Source of the DNA: Streptomyces sp. MP131-18
GTDB taxonomy: Bacteria > Actinomycetota > Actinomycetes > Streptomycetales > Streptomycetaceae
Assembly (NCBI RefSeq): GCF_001984575.1
Contig: NZ_LZNS01000001.1
Location: 1,166,717 to 1,230,716, forward strand
Direction: 5' to 3'
Length of the DNA: 64,000 nucleotides
Part shown: piece by piece, positions 49,009 through 57,819 of the stretch
How the letters are laid out: every line of letters begins with the position of its first letter
How positions within the stretch are numbered: the first letter of the stretch is position 1
The notes under the pieces: generated by a model
What the model saw: the letters and a program-made list of their open reading frames with translations, nothing else
Databases searched by the model: none
Told to the model about the DNA's origin: nothing
Translations under genes and position numbers: made by a program

Positions 49009-49620
49009 ATGCGGATCGAAATACGTGAGATGACGCCCGGGGACACCGAAGGGGTGGCACGCGCCCGAATCCAGGGCTGGCGGCACGCCTACCGAGGGCT
49101 GGTCCCGCAGGACTATCTCGACGGCATGCGGCCGGAGTTGTTCGCCGCCATGCTCAGGGCCGCGGCGCCGGGCGAACCGGCGGACCGCGTGCACCTGGTG
49201 GCGGACGCCAGGGGCACGGGGGTGATCGGCTGGGCGCACCCCGGCGCGTACCGGCCCGACGAGCACGTCGACAAACGACCCGGCCGACCGCAGGAGGAGG
49301 CCGAGGAGGGGAGTTGCGGCGAGCTGTACGCGCTGTACTTAGTGCCCGAGTTCATCGGCACCGGCGTGGGCCGGGCGTTGCTGGACAGTTCGCTGCGGTG
49401 GCTCGCGGGGCGGGGACACCGTCGGCTGCGGCTGTGGGTGCTGCGGGACAACGTGATGGGGCGCCGCTTCTATGACCGCGTCGGGCTCGTCGCGGACGGC
49501 GCGGTGCGGACGGATGTGATCGCCGGGATGCCGGTGAACGAGGTGCGGTACGCCGCGGCGCTGGACGGCGAGGGCCGCGTCCTGGCCCGGCGCGGTGCGG
49601 CCCTGGGTGACCCGGCGTGA
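49009..49620 (+). CDS. GNAT-family N-acetyltransferase
   Basis: 203 residues. The acetyl-CoA-binding signature is EFIGTGVGRALLDSSLRWL (near 122), the core strand ELYALYLVPEF precedes it, and a tail strand LRLWVLRDNVMGRRFYDRVGL follows (in part). MRIEIREMTPGDTEGVARARIQGWRHAY at the N-terminus is typical. It follows the CGNR gene by 47 bases in the same direction but has its own start. The substrate is unknown. Confidence 0.87.
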   Translation: MRIEIREMTPGDTEGVARARIQGWRHAYRGLVPQDYLDGMRPELFAAMLRAAAPGEPADRVHLVADARGTGVIGWAHPGAYRPDEHVDKRPGRPQEEAEEGSCGELYALYLVPEFIGTGVGRALLDSSLRWLAGRGHRRLRLWVLRDNVMGRRFYDRVGLVADGAVRTDVIAGMPVNEVRYAAALDGEGRVLARRGAALGDPA

Positions 49621-49933
49621 CGGGGGAGGTGTGACGGGGCGCACACCACCGGGGGCCGCCGCGGGGGTGGCGACCCGGTTACCCACAAGTTAGCCTGCTC
49701 ATCAGAGCGTTGATCCGCTCAGACGGTTTGGTGACGCAGCCGTCAAGGACGCCGTCGGTCCGGCGTCCGTCGCACGCCGCGCACGGCGGGCCCCGGGACG
49801 GGGACCGCCGCGCCCCCTGCCGACGCCGCCATTTCCCCTGAAGTCCGTGCCGGAACAGCGGCCACGGGACCGCTGACACGGGGCACGCGGTTATGCCCGC
49901 GCATCGGTGTGACGCATGCAGTACGTTCGCTCC
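49621..49933. other. 313-bp intergenic region upstream of the TetR gene
   Basis: No coding feature is supported. It contains CGGTTACCCACAAGTTAG (49676-49693), a broken TTAC/TTAG dyad that could be a regulatory site, and the promoter region of the TetR gene. Confidence 0.5.
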
Positions 49934-50701
49934 ATGGCCCAGCCAGTGAAGACCGCACGTCCGCATGCCTCGTCCCAGCGCCTCAAAGTGCGCCGCCAGC
50001 TCGCCACGGCGGCGATGGAGCTGTTCGCGACCAAGGGGTACGAGGCCACCACGGTGGACGAGATCGCCGCCACCGCGGGCGTCGCGCGGCGCACCTTCTT
50101 CCGGCACTTCAGGTCCAAGGAGGAGGCCATTTTCCCGGACCACGACGACACCCTGGAGCGCGCGGAGGCGGTGCTGGAGGCCGCGCCCGCCCGGGAGAAC
50201 CCCATCGACACGGTGTGCCGCGGCATCAAGGAGGTCATGAAGATGTACGCCTCCTCCCCCGCCGTATCGGTGCAGCGCTACCGGCTGACCCGCGAGGTGC
50301 CCGCACTGCGCGAGCGGGAGATCGCCTCCGTCGCCCGTTACGAGCGGCTGTTCACGCGCTATCTGCTGGCCCAGTTCGACGAGAGTTCCCATCAGGGCGA
50401 CGAGCCGCTGCTCGCGGAGGTCGCCGCCGCCGCGGTGGTCACCGCGCACAACCACGTACTGCGGCGCTGGCTGCGCCGGGACGGTGAGGGCGACGTGGAG
50501 GCGGAGCTGGACCACGCGTTCGCCATCGTGCGCCGCACGTTCGGCGCGTTGCCCGCCATCAACCGCGCGGCACCGGCGGGCATGGCGCCGGCCGCGGTCG
50601 TGTCCGCCCGCGACGAGGTGCTGGTGACCGTGGCCAGGACGGACGCGCCACTGAGCGAGGTCATGCGGACCATCGAGCAGGCCCTGCACGACCGGTCCTG
50701 A
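49934..50701 (+). CDS. TetR-family regulator of the ethylmalonyl-CoA operon (by position)
   Basis: 255 residues from ATG 49934 (an ATG 18 bases earlier is less likely). The TetR HTH, about 18-65, reads MELFATKGYEATTVDEIAATAGVARRTFFRHF (in part). The effector domain is helical (YRLTREVPALREREIASVARYERL). It precedes the ccr gene in the same orientation, with a terminator hairpin and a promoter with two dyads in between; Streptomyces clusters of this type have the same arrangement. It presumably senses an acyl-CoA. Confidence 0.85.
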   Translation: MAQPVKTARPHASSQRLKVRRQLATAAMELFATKGYEATTVDEIAATAGVARRTFFRHFRSKEEAIFPDHDDTLERAEAVLEAAPARENPIDTVCRGIKEVMKMYASSPAVSVQRYRLTREVPALREREIASVARYERLFTRYLLAQFDESSHQGDEPLLAEVAAAAVVTAHNHVLRRWLRRDGEGDVEAELDHAFAIVRRTFGALPAINRAAPAGMAPAAVVSARDEVLVTVARTDAPLSEVMRTIEQALHDRS

Positions 50702-50726
50702 ACGCCCCTGCCCCGCCGGCCCGCCA

Positions 50727-50755
50727 CCCCCGCACGCTCGAACGAGCACGCGGGG
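50727..50755 (+). terminator. Hairpin terminator after the TetR gene
   Basis: CCCCCGCACGCTCG and CGAGCACGCGGGGG pair with two mismatches around a tiny AA loop, followed by TTACTCAT. It is located 25 bases past the stop of the TetR gene, so the following operon is separately initiated. Confidence 0.6.
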
Positions 50756-50773
50756 GTTACTCATGAGCGAATT

Positions 50774-50819
50774 CACTGGCACCCAGTGTCTTGATACCTG
50801 GCACGGCGTGCCATAACGT
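50774..50819 (+). promoter_or_regulatory. Promoter of the ethylmalonyl-CoA operon with two dyads
   Basis: TTGATA (-35, 50791-50796) and TAACGT (-10, 50814-50819) are 17 bases apart. The dyad TGGCAC-GGC-GTGCCA fills the spacer (50799-50813). A second dyad CACTGG-CAC-CCAGTG lies immediately upstream (50774-50788). Both are 15 bp with 3-base centres. A repressor covering the spacer dyad, probably the adjacent TetR protein, would block the promoter. Confidence 0.6.
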
Positions 50820-50966
50820 GGAGGAGTCCGGGCGGCGTCCCCCCGCACCTTCGCGGGCGCCCGGAGCACCGCGTCACCGCACCACCGCGCCGAACGCGTG
50901 CCCGTGCGACCGCCGGACCGACGGCCCAGCAGCCCCCGTCCCCGCCTTGCGTTCGAAAGGCATGCC

Positions 50967-52328
50967 GTGAAGCACATCCTGGACGCCATCGCCGCACTGG
51001 AGGACTCCGACAGCACCCCGGAGGACTTCGCCGCCCTGCCGCTGCCCGACGCCTACCGCGCCGTGACCGTCCACGCGGACGAGACCGGCATGTTCGAAGG
51101 GCTGCCGAGCCACGAGAAGGACCCGCGCCGCTCCCTGCACCTGGACGAAGTCCCGGTGCCCGAACTCGGCCCGGGCGAGGCGCTGATCGCCGTCATGGCC
51201 AGCTCCGTCAACTACAACTCCGTGTGGACCGCGCTGTTCGAACCGGTCCCCACGTTCGCCTTCCTCGAACGCTACGGACGGCTCTCGCCGCTCGCCAGGC
51301 GGCACGATCTGCCGTACCACGTCATCGGCTCCGACCTGGCCGGGGTGGTCCTGCGCACCGGCCCCGGCGTCAACTCCTGGCGCCCCGGCGCCGAAGTCGT
51401 CGCCCACTGCCTGTCCGTCGAGCTGGAAGCACCCGACGGGCACGGCGACACGATGCTCGACCCCGAGCAGCGCATCTGGGGTTTCGAGACCAACTTCGGC
51501 GGCCTGGCCGAGCTTTCCCTGGTCAAGGCCAACCAGCTCATGCCCAAACCCGCCCACCTGTCGTGGGAGGAGGCCGCCGCCCCCGGCCTGGTCAACTCCA
51601 CCGCCTACCGCCAGCTGGTCTCCCGTAACGGTGCCGGGCTCAAACAGGGCGACAACGTGCTGATCTGGGGCGCCGGCGGCGGCCTCGGCTCCTACGCCAC
51701 CCAGCTCGCGCTGGCCGGCGGCGCCAGCCCCGTCTGCGTCGTCTCCAGCCCCGCCAAGGCCGAGATCTGCCGCCGCATGGGCGCCGAGGCCGTCATCGAC
51801 CGCAACGCCGAGGACTACCGTTTCTGGCGGGACGAGCACACCCAGGACGCGGCGGAATGGCGCCGGTTCGGCGCCCGCATCCGCGAACTCACCGGCGGCG
51901 AGGATGTCGACATCGTCTTCGAGCACCCGGGCCGCGAGACGTTCGGCGCCAGCGTCTACGTCACCCGCCGCGGCGGGACGATCGTCACCTGCGCCTCCAC
52001 CTCCGGCTACCAGCACGTCTACGACAACCGCTACCTCTGGATGAGCCTGAAGCGCATCGTCGGCTCCCACTTCGCCAACTACCGCGAGGCATGGGAGGCC
52101 AACCGCCTCGTCGCCAAGGGCCGCATCCACCCCACCCTGTCCAGGACCTACCCCCTCGCCCTGACCGGCCAGGCCGCCCACGACGTGCTCACCAACCGGC
52201 ACCACGGCAAGGTCGGCATCCTCGCGCTCGCCCCGGCCGAGGGCCTGGGCGTGCGCAACCGCGAGCTGCGCGAACGGCACCTCGCCGCGATCAGCCTCTT
52301 CCGTGACCGCACCGACGGGGGTGCGTGA
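50967..52328 (+). CDS. ccr: Crotonyl-CoA carboxylase/reductase
   Basis: 453 residues, close to the usual 445-450. GTG start with AAAGG ahead. The medium-chain reductase fold shows VNYNSVWTALFEP (Asn of the CO2 site, near 77), IWGFETNFGG (Phe-Glu pair near 173), LIWGAGGGLGSYATQLALAGG as the NADPH-binding turn (in part), and VGSHFANYREAW (His near 370). It reductively carboxylates crotonyl-CoA to (2S)-ethylmalonyl-CoA. It is the first gene of an operon with ecm, a CitE-like lyase, a hydratase and an acyl-CoA dehydrogenase; the product also serves polyketide synthesis. Confidence 0.95.
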   Translation: MKHILDAIAALEDSDSTPEDFAALPLPDAYRAVTVHADETGMFEGLPSHEKDPRRSLHLDEVPVPELGPGEALIAVMASSVNYNSVWTALFEPVPTFAFLERYGRLSPLARRHDLPYHVIGSDLAGVVLRTGPGVNSWRPGAEVVAHCLSVELEAPDGHGDTMLDPEQRIWGFETNFGGLAELSLVKANQLMPKPAHLSWEEAAAPGLVNSTAYRQLVSRNGAGLKQGDNVLIWGAGGGLGSYATQLALAGGASPVCVVSSPAKAEICRRMGAEAVIDRNAEDYRFWRDEHTQDAAEWRRFGARIRELTGGEDVDIVFEHPGRETFGASVYVTRRGGTIVTCASTSGYQHVYDNRYLWMSLKRIVGSHFANYREAWEANRLVAKGRIHPTLSRTYPLALTGQAAHDVLTNRHHGKVGILALAPAEGLGVRNRELRERHLAAISLFRDRTDGGA

Positions 52329-52329
52329 C

Positions 52330-54336
52330 ATGCCCGCGCGGCGCGACCGGCCCTGGCTGATGCGGACCTACGCGGGCCACTCCACCGCCGAGGCGTCCAA
52401 CGCCCTGTACCGGCGCAACCTCGCCAAGGGCCAGACCGGCCTGTCCGTCGCCTTCGACCTGCCGACGCAGACCGGCTACGACCCCGACCACGGCCTCGCC
52501 CGCGGCGAGGTCGGCCGCGTCGGCGTTCCGGTGGCCCATCTCGGGGACGTGCGGCGGCTGTTCCACGGCATCCCGCTGGAGCGCACCAACACCTCCATGA
52601 CCATCAACGCCACCGCGATGTGGCTGCTCGCGCTCTACCGCACCGCGGCCGGCGAACAGGGCGCGGACCCCGCGGTCCTGGCCGGCACCACGCAGAACGA
52701 CATCGTCAAGGAGTACCTCTCCCGCGGCACCCACGTCTTCCCGCCCGGACCCTCGCTCCGGCTGACCACGGACACCATCGCGCACACCGTGCGCCACATG
52801 CCGAAGTGGAACCCGGTCAACATTTCCAGCTATCACCTCCAGGAGGCCGGGGCGACCCCGGTCCAGGAGATCGCCTTCGCGCTGTCCACCGCCATCACCG
52901 TCCTGGACGCGGTGCGCGACTCGGGACAGATCCCGCCCGACCGGTTCGGCACGGTCGTCGGCCGCATCTCCTTCTTCGTCAACGCGGGCGTCCGCTTCGT
53001 CGAAGAGATGTGCAAGATGCGGGCGTTCACCACCCTCTGGGACCGCATCGCCCGCGAGCGCTACGGCATCACCGATCCCCGCGCGCGCCGGTTCCGCTAC
53101 GGCGTGCAGGTCAACTCCCTCGGCCTGACCGAGGCGCAGCCGGAGAACAACGTGCAGCGGATCGTGCTGGAGATGCTGGGCGTCACCCTCTCCAGGGACG
53201 CCCGGGCCCGCGCCGTTCAACTGCCCGCCTGGAACGAGGCGCTCGGCCTGCCGCGGCCCTGGGACCAGCAGTGGTCGCTGCGCATGCAGCAGGTGCTCGC
53301 CGAGGAGAGCGACCTGCTGGAGTACCCCGACCTCTTCGACGGCAGCCACGTCGTCACGCGGCGCACGGCCGAACTCGCCGAGGACGCCTGGCGGGAGATC
53401 GGCCGCATCCAGGACATGGGCGGCACGCTCGCCGCCGTCTCCTCCGGCTACCTGAAGTCCGAGCTGGTGGCCTCGCACGCCAGGCGGCGCGCCCGCATCG
53501 AGTCGGGCGAGGAACGCGTCGTCGGCGTCAACTGCTACCGCACCGGCGAACCGAGCCCGCTCACCGCCGACCTGGCGACCGCCGTCCTGGCCGTGGACCC
53601 GGCCCGGGAGGCCGGGGTCGTCGCGGGGCTCGGTGACTGGCGCGCCCGGCGCGACGGCGCCACGGCCAGGCGCGCGCTCGACGCGCTGCGGCGGACCGCG
53701 GAGGGCACGGGCAATCTCATGCCCGCCACGCTCGACTGCGCCCGCGCCGGCGTCACCACCGGCGAGTGGGCCGGGGCGCTGCGCGAGGTGTTCGGCGAGT
53801 ACCGTGCCCCGACCGGCGTCGCGGGGGCGCCCGCCGCGCCGGACGCGGACGGCCGCCTGGCCCGGGTCCGCGGCGCCGCCGCCGCAACGGCCGGGGAGCT
53901 GTCCGCCGGGCGGCTGCGGCTGCTGGTCGGCAAGCCGGGCCTGGACGGCCACAGCAACGGCGCGGAGCAGATCGCCGTCCGGGCCAGGGACGCCGGATTC
54001 GAGGTGATCTACCAGGGCATCCGGCTCACCCCCGCCGAGATCGCCGCCACCGCGGCGGCCGAGGACGTGCACTGCGTGGGCCTGTCCCTGCTCTCCGGCG
54101 CGCACTCCGCCCTGGTGCCCGAGGTCCTGGCGCGGCTGCGGGCGGCGGGCGCGGACGGCGTCCCGGTCGTCGTCGGCGGCATCATCCCGGCCGCGGACGC
54201 GGCGGCGCTGCGTGCCGCGGGGGTGGCCGCCGTGTTCACGGCCAAGGACTTCGGCATCACGGAGATCATCGGCCGTATCGTCGACGAGATCCGCGCGGCC
54301 CACGGGCTGCTCCCCGTCCTGGAGGTCCCCTCATGA
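52330..54336 (+). CDS. ecm: Ethylmalonyl-CoA mutase (B12-dependent)
   Basis: About 668 residues. I take ATG 52330, right behind the ccr stop, although GTG codons 9 and 27 bases earlier are in frame. DRPWLMRTYAGHSTAEASN and the substrate-binding VAFDLPTQTGYDPDH lie near the N-terminus, with TNTSMTINATAMWLLALY near 80. The C-terminal B12-binding domain starts LVGKPGLDGHSNGAEQI (about 542; DxHxxG-type DGHSNG). The catalytic residues for (2R)-ethylmalonyl-CoA to methylsuccinyl-CoA are inferred from the family. The stop overlaps the next start (ATGA). Confidence 0.92.
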   Translation: MPARRDRPWLMRTYAGHSTAEASNALYRRNLAKGQTGLSVAFDLPTQTGYDPDHGLARGEVGRVGVPVAHLGDVRRLFHGIPLERTNTSMTINATAMWLLALYRTAAGEQGADPAVLAGTTQNDIVKEYLSRGTHVFPPGPSLRLTTDTIAHTVRHMPKWNPVNISSYHLQEAGATPVQEIAFALSTAITVLDAVRDSGQIPPDRFGTVVGRISFFVNAGVRFVEEMCKMRAFTTLWDRIARERYGITDPRARRFRYGVQVNSLGLTEAQPENNVQRIVLEMLGVTLSRDARARAVQLPAWNEALGLPRPWDQQWSLRMQQVLAEESDLLEYPDLFDGSHVVTRRTAELAEDAWREIGRIQDMGGTLAAVSSGYLKSELVASHARRRARIESGEERVVGVNCYRTGEPSPLTADLATAVLAVDPAREAGVVAGLGDWRARRDGATARRALDALRRTAEGTGNLMPATLDCARAGVTTGEWAGALREVFGEYRAPTGVAGAPAAPDADGRLARVRGAAAATAGELSAGRLRLLVGKPGLDGHSNGAEQIAVRARDAGFEVIYQGIRLTPAEIAATAAAEDVHCVGLSLLSGAHSALVPEVLARLRAAGADGVPVVVGGIIPAADAAALRAAGVAAVFTAKDFGITEIIGRIVDEIRAAHGLLPVLEVPS

Positions 54337-55292
54337 CCACCGCAAGGTTCCGCCCCCGGCGCTCCTGCCTCGCCGTCCCCGGCAGCAACCCGCGCTTCCT
54401 CGAAAAGGCCCAGGGCCTGCCGGTCGACCAGGTGTTCCTCGACCTGGAGGACGCCTGCGCCCCGCTGGCGAAGGAGAGCGCCAGGCAGGCGGTCGTCGAG
54501 GCGCTGAACGAGGGCGACTGGGGCGGGAAGACGCGGGTCGTGCGCGTCAACGACTGGACGACGCACTGGACGTACCGCGACGTCATCACCGTTGTCGAGG
54601 GTGCGGGGGCCGGACTGGACTGCCTGATGCTGCCCAAGGTGCAGGACGCGCAGCAGGTGCTGGCCCTCGACCTGCTGCTCACGCAGATCGAGAAGACGAT
54701 GGGGCTTGAGGTGGGCCGCATCGGCATCGAGGCGCAGATCGAGGACGCCCGCGGTCTGGTGAACGTCGACGCCATCGCGGCCGCGTCGCCGCGGCTGGAG
54801 ACGATCGTCTTCGGACCGGCCGACTTCATGGCGTCGATCGCGATGAAGACGCTGGTCGTCGGCCGGCAGCCGCCCGGCTACCCGGCCGACGCCTACCACT
54901 ACGTGCTCATGCGCATCCTGATGGCCGCCCGTGCCCACGGTCTCCAGGCCGTCGACGGCCCCTACCTCCAGATCCGCGACACCGACGGTTTCCGCGAGGT
55001 CGCCGGCCGTTCCGCCGCGCTCGGCTTCGACGGCAAGTGGGTGCTGCACCCCGGCCAGATCGAGGCCGCCAACGACATCTACTCGCCCGGCCAGGAGGAC
55101 TACGACCGCGCGGAGCTGATCCTGGACGCCTACGCGCACGTCACCTCGCGGGAGGGCGGCGCAAGGGGCGCCGCCATGCTCGGCGACGAGATGATCGACG
55201 AGGCCAGCCGCAAGATGGCCCTGGTGATCGCGGGCAAGGGCCGCGCCGCCGGGATGCGGCGCACGACGTCGTACGAGCCGCCCACCGACTGA
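54333..55292 (+). CDS. CitE-family lyase: beta-methylmalyl-CoA/malyl-CoA lyase
   Basis: 319 residues, ATG overlapping the ecm stop. SCLAVPGSNPRFLEKA, DQVFLDLEDACAPLAKESAR (in part) and IEAQIEDARGLVNVDAIAAAS give the HpcH/HpaI fold with Mg-binding acids (E and D of the LEDAC and GIEAQIED loops). The C-terminal FDGKWVLHPGQIEAAN is typical of Mcl1-type lyases. It would cleave beta-methylmalyl-CoA to glyoxylate and propionyl-CoA, the key split of the ethylmalonyl-CoA pathway. A malyl-CoA thioesterase-like role is the alternative. Confidence 0.9.
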   Translation: MTTARFRPRRSCLAVPGSNPRFLEKAQGLPVDQVFLDLEDACAPLAKESARQAVVEALNEGDWGGKTRVVRVNDWTTHWTYRDVITVVEGAGAGLDCLMLPKVQDAQQVLALDLLLTQIEKTMGLEVGRIGIEAQIEDARGLVNVDAIAAASPRLETIVFGPADFMASIAMKTLVVGRQPPGYPADAYHYVLMRILMAARAHGLQAVDGPYLQIRDTDGFREVAGRSAALGFDGKWVLHPGQIEAANDIYSPGQEDYDRAELILDAYAHVTSREGGARGAAMLGDEMIDEASRKMALVIAGKGRAAGMRRTTSYEPPTD

Positions 55293-55302
55293 CGGAGGAG
55301 CC

Positions 55303-55812
55303 ATGCAGTTCGGCCGCACCTTTGAGGAGTTCACCGTCGGCGACGTCTACCGGCACTGGCCGGGGAAGACCGTCACCGAGTCCGACGACCACCTGTTCTG
55401 CCTGCTGACCATGAACCACCACCCGCTGCACCTGGACGCCCACTACGCGGAGCGGACGGCCGAGTTCGGGCGGAACGTCGTCGTCGGCACGTACGTGTAC
55501 GCGCTGCTGCTCGGCATGTCCGTGCCGGACGTCTCGGGCAAGGCCGTCGCCAACCTGGAGACGGAGTCGCTGCGGCACCTCGCGCCGACGTTCCACGGCG
55601 ACACCGTGTACGGCGAGACCGCCGTGCTCGCCACCACCCCCTCGCGCTCCCGGCCGGACCGCGGTGTGGTGACCGTGGAGACCAGGGGGCACAAGCAGGA
55701 CGGCACGCTCGTGTGCACCTTCCGCCGCAAGGTGCTGGTGCCCGTCGCCGCCCGCGTGGCGGAGCGCGGCGGCGAGCAGCCCGGACGGCCCGAGCCCCGC
55801 GGGGAGGTCTGA
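55303..55812 (+). CDS. MaoC-family hydratase (mesaconyl-CoA hydratase role)
   Basis: 169 residues; ATG preceded by GGAGG. One MaoC hot-dog domain with the catalytic NHHPLHLD (Asp/His near 38-46), FGRNVVVGTYVYALLLGM and CTFRRKVLV at the C-terminus. In the pathway, mesaconyl-CoA hydratase makes beta-methylmalyl-CoA. The known proteobacterial enzyme has two hot-dog domains (about 340 residues); this one is a half-size, single-domain form that probably dimerises. Next gene 1 base away. Confidence 0.85.
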   Translation: MQFGRTFEEFTVGDVYRHWPGKTVTESDDHLFCLLTMNHHPLHLDAHYAERTAEFGRNVVVGTYVYALLLGMSVPDVSGKAVANLETESLRHLAPTFHGDTVYGETAVLATTPSRSRPDRGVVTVETRGHKQDGTLVCTFRRKVLVPVAARVAERGGEQPGRPEPRGEV

Positions 55813-55813
55813 G

Positions 55814-57016
55814 ATGCTCGCCGCGACGGAAGGGCTCACCGACGTCCAGCGGGAGATCCTGCGCACCGTGCGCCGCTTCGTCGACAAGGAGATCCTGCCG
55901 GTCGCCTCGGATCTCGAACACCGCGACGAGTACCCGGGCGACATCGTCGCCGGGCTGCGCGATCTCGGCCTGTTCGGCCTGACCGTCCCCGAGGAGTACG
56001 GCGGGCTCGGCGAGTCACTGCTCACCTACGCGCTGTGCGTGGCGGAGCTGTCGCGCGGCTGGATGAGCGTGTCCGGCATCGTGAACACGCACTTCATCGT
56101 GACCCATCTGCTCCAGCGGTACGGCACGCCCGAGCAGCGGGCGCACTTCCTGCCGCGGATGGCGACCGGCGAGGTGCGCGGCGCGTTCTCGATGTCGGAG
56201 CCCGGCCTCGGCTCCGATGTGTCGGCGATCACCTCGCGGGGGGTGCCGGACGGCGCGGACGGCTACCTGCTGACCGGGCAGAAGATGTGGCTGACGAACG
56301 GCGGCACGGCGACGCTGGTGGCGGTGCTGTGCCGCACTGACGGGGCGGGGGACGCGGACGGGCCGCCGCACCGGTCGATGACGACGTTCCTGGTCGAGAA
56401 GGAGCCGGGGTTCGGGCAGATCGCCCCCGGCCTCACCATCCCCGGCAAAATTGAGAAAATGGGATATAAGGGCGTCGACACCACCGAGATGATCATGGAC
56501 GGGCTGCAAGTTCCGGCCAACCGGGTCCTCGGCGGCACCCCCGGCCGCGGTTTTTACCAAATGATGGACGGGGTCGAGGTCGGCCGCGTCAACGTCGCCG
56601 CCCGCGGCTGCGGCGTCGCGCTGCGTGCCTTCGAACTCGCCATCGCCTACGCACAGCAGCGGCACACGTTCGGCAAACCCATTGCACAGCACCAGGCGAT
56701 CCAGTTCCGGCTGGCGGAGATGGCCACGAAAATAGAAGCCGCCCACGCCCTCATGGTGCGTGCGGCACGCGCCAAGGACGCCGGGCGCCGGGGCGACCTG
56801 GAGGCCGGAATGGCCAAGTATCTCGCCGCGGAACACTGCAGGGAAGTCGTCGAGCACAGTTTTCGCATTCACGGCGGTTACGGCTTTTCCAAGGAGTACG
56901 AGATCGAACGGCTCTACCGGGAGGCGCCCATGCTGCTCATCGGCGAGGGAACGGCGGAAATCCAGAAAATGATCATTGCCCGCAGGCTGCTCGACGCCTA
57001 CCGGCAGACGGGCTGA
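55814..57016 (+). CDS. Acyl-CoA dehydrogenase ((2S)-methylsuccinyl-CoA dehydrogenase role)
   Basis: 400 residues of standard acyl-CoA dehydrogenase form: LTVPEEYGGLGESLLTYA near 55, AFSMSEPGLGSDVSAI near 130, LTGQKMWLTNGG near 155, and the C-terminal IHGGYGFSKEYEIERLYR with LIGEGTAEIQ (catalytic Glu near 383). Within this operon it should oxidise methylsuccinyl-CoA to mesaconyl-CoA. It lacks the N-terminal extension of the roughly 550-residue proteobacterial enzyme. The second half (56440-56970) contains several A/T-ending codons, unlike the rest of the operon. Confidence 0.88.
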   Translation: MLAATEGLTDVQREILRTVRRFVDKEILPVASDLEHRDEYPGDIVAGLRDLGLFGLTVPEEYGGLGESLLTYALCVAELSRGWMSVSGIVNTHFIVTHLLQRYGTPEQRAHFLPRMATGEVRGAFSMSEPGLGSDVSAITSRGVPDGADGYLLTGQKMWLTNGGTATLVAVLCRTDGAGDADGPPHRSMTTFLVEKEPGFGQIAPGLTIPGKIEKMGYKGVDTTEMIMDGLQVPANRVLGGTPGRGFYQMMDGVEVGRVNVAARGCGVALRAFELAIAYAQQRHTFGKPIAQHQAIQFRLAEMATKIEAAHALMVRAARAKDAGRRGDLEAGMAKYLAAEHCREVVEHSFRIHGGYGFSKEYEIERLYREAPMLLIGEGTAEIQKMIIARRLLDAYRQTG

Positions 57017-57171
57017 ACACCCCCTGCCGGCGCCGCCGCAGGCCCGCCCGGCACGGGGTTTCCGGCCTCGAACGGCCCGCTGGCTTGCCGAGTTGCCGCT
57101 CGAAACCTATAGCATCGGCGTAGTCGCATCGCATCGCACAGATGTGACTTCCCACGCTACGAAGGTCTCCC

Positions 57172-57819
57172 ATGCCTTACCGCTCATCTCCCCTATCCGG
57201 CGGCCGGGTACGTCTGGCCCGCGGCGCCTCCCCCTGGCTGGTGCCGACGGTGGCCACCGCCGCCGTCAGCCTGGTGAAGGCCCGCCGCTCCGGCCGCTGG
57301 GCCGCGGCGGCCGTCCCCGCCACCGCGCTGGCCGCGAGCATGCTGTGGTTCTTCCGCGACCCCGAGCGGGAGATCGGCCAGGGCCGGGTGATCTCCCCGG
57401 CCGACGGCGTGGTGCAGAGCATCACGCCGTGGCACGACGGCCGCACCCGGGTGGCCATTTTCATGAGCCCGCTCAACGTGCACGTGAACCGCGCCCCGGT
57501 GGCCGGTACCGTCGCCTCCGTCGAGCACGTCCCGGGCAACTACGTGCCGGCCTTCGACAAGGAGAGCGAGAACAACGAGCGCGTCGTGTGGCGGTTCTCC
57601 GGCGAGCTGGGCGACATCGAGATGGTGCAGATCGCCGGCGCGGTGGCGCGGCGCATCATCCCCTACGTCCCGCAGGGCTGCAAGGTCGAGCAGGGCGACC
57701 GCATCGGCCTGATCCGGTTCGGTTCGCGCGTGGACGTCTACCTTCCGGAGGGCATCGAGCCGGCCGTCGAGGTCGGCGAGCGCACGAGCGCGGGAGTGAC
57801 TCGCCTTGACCGTGATTGA
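57172..57819 (+). CDS. psd: Phosphatidylserine decarboxylase proenzyme
   Basis: 215 residues, the short actinobacterial PSD-A type. A hydrophobic segment (about 45-60, ALAASMLWFF) precedes the catalytic domain: RDPERE, ISPADGVVQSI, FMSPLNVHVNRAP (His near 102), and IRFGSRVDVYLP near 183, whose Gly-Ser bond is self-cleaved to give the pyruvoyl group. It converts phosphatidylserine to phosphatidylethanolamine at the membrane. The start overlaps pssA by 14 bases downstream. Confidence 0.93.
   Translation: MPYRSSPLSGGRVRLARGASPWLVPTVATAAVSLVKARRSGRWAAAAVPATALAASMLWFFRDPEREIGQGRVISPADGVVQSITPWHDGRTRVAIFMSPLNVHVNRAPVAGTVASVEHVPGNYVPAFDKESENNERVVWRFSGELGDIEMVQIAGAVARRIIPYVPQGCKVEQGDRIGLIRFGSRVDVYLPEGIEPAVEVGERTSAGVTRLDRD

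Noticed and set aside
57017..57171. tRNA or small RNA in the gap before psd
   Set aside because: Short GCATC repeats are visible but no cloverleaf or terminator structure could be drawn.
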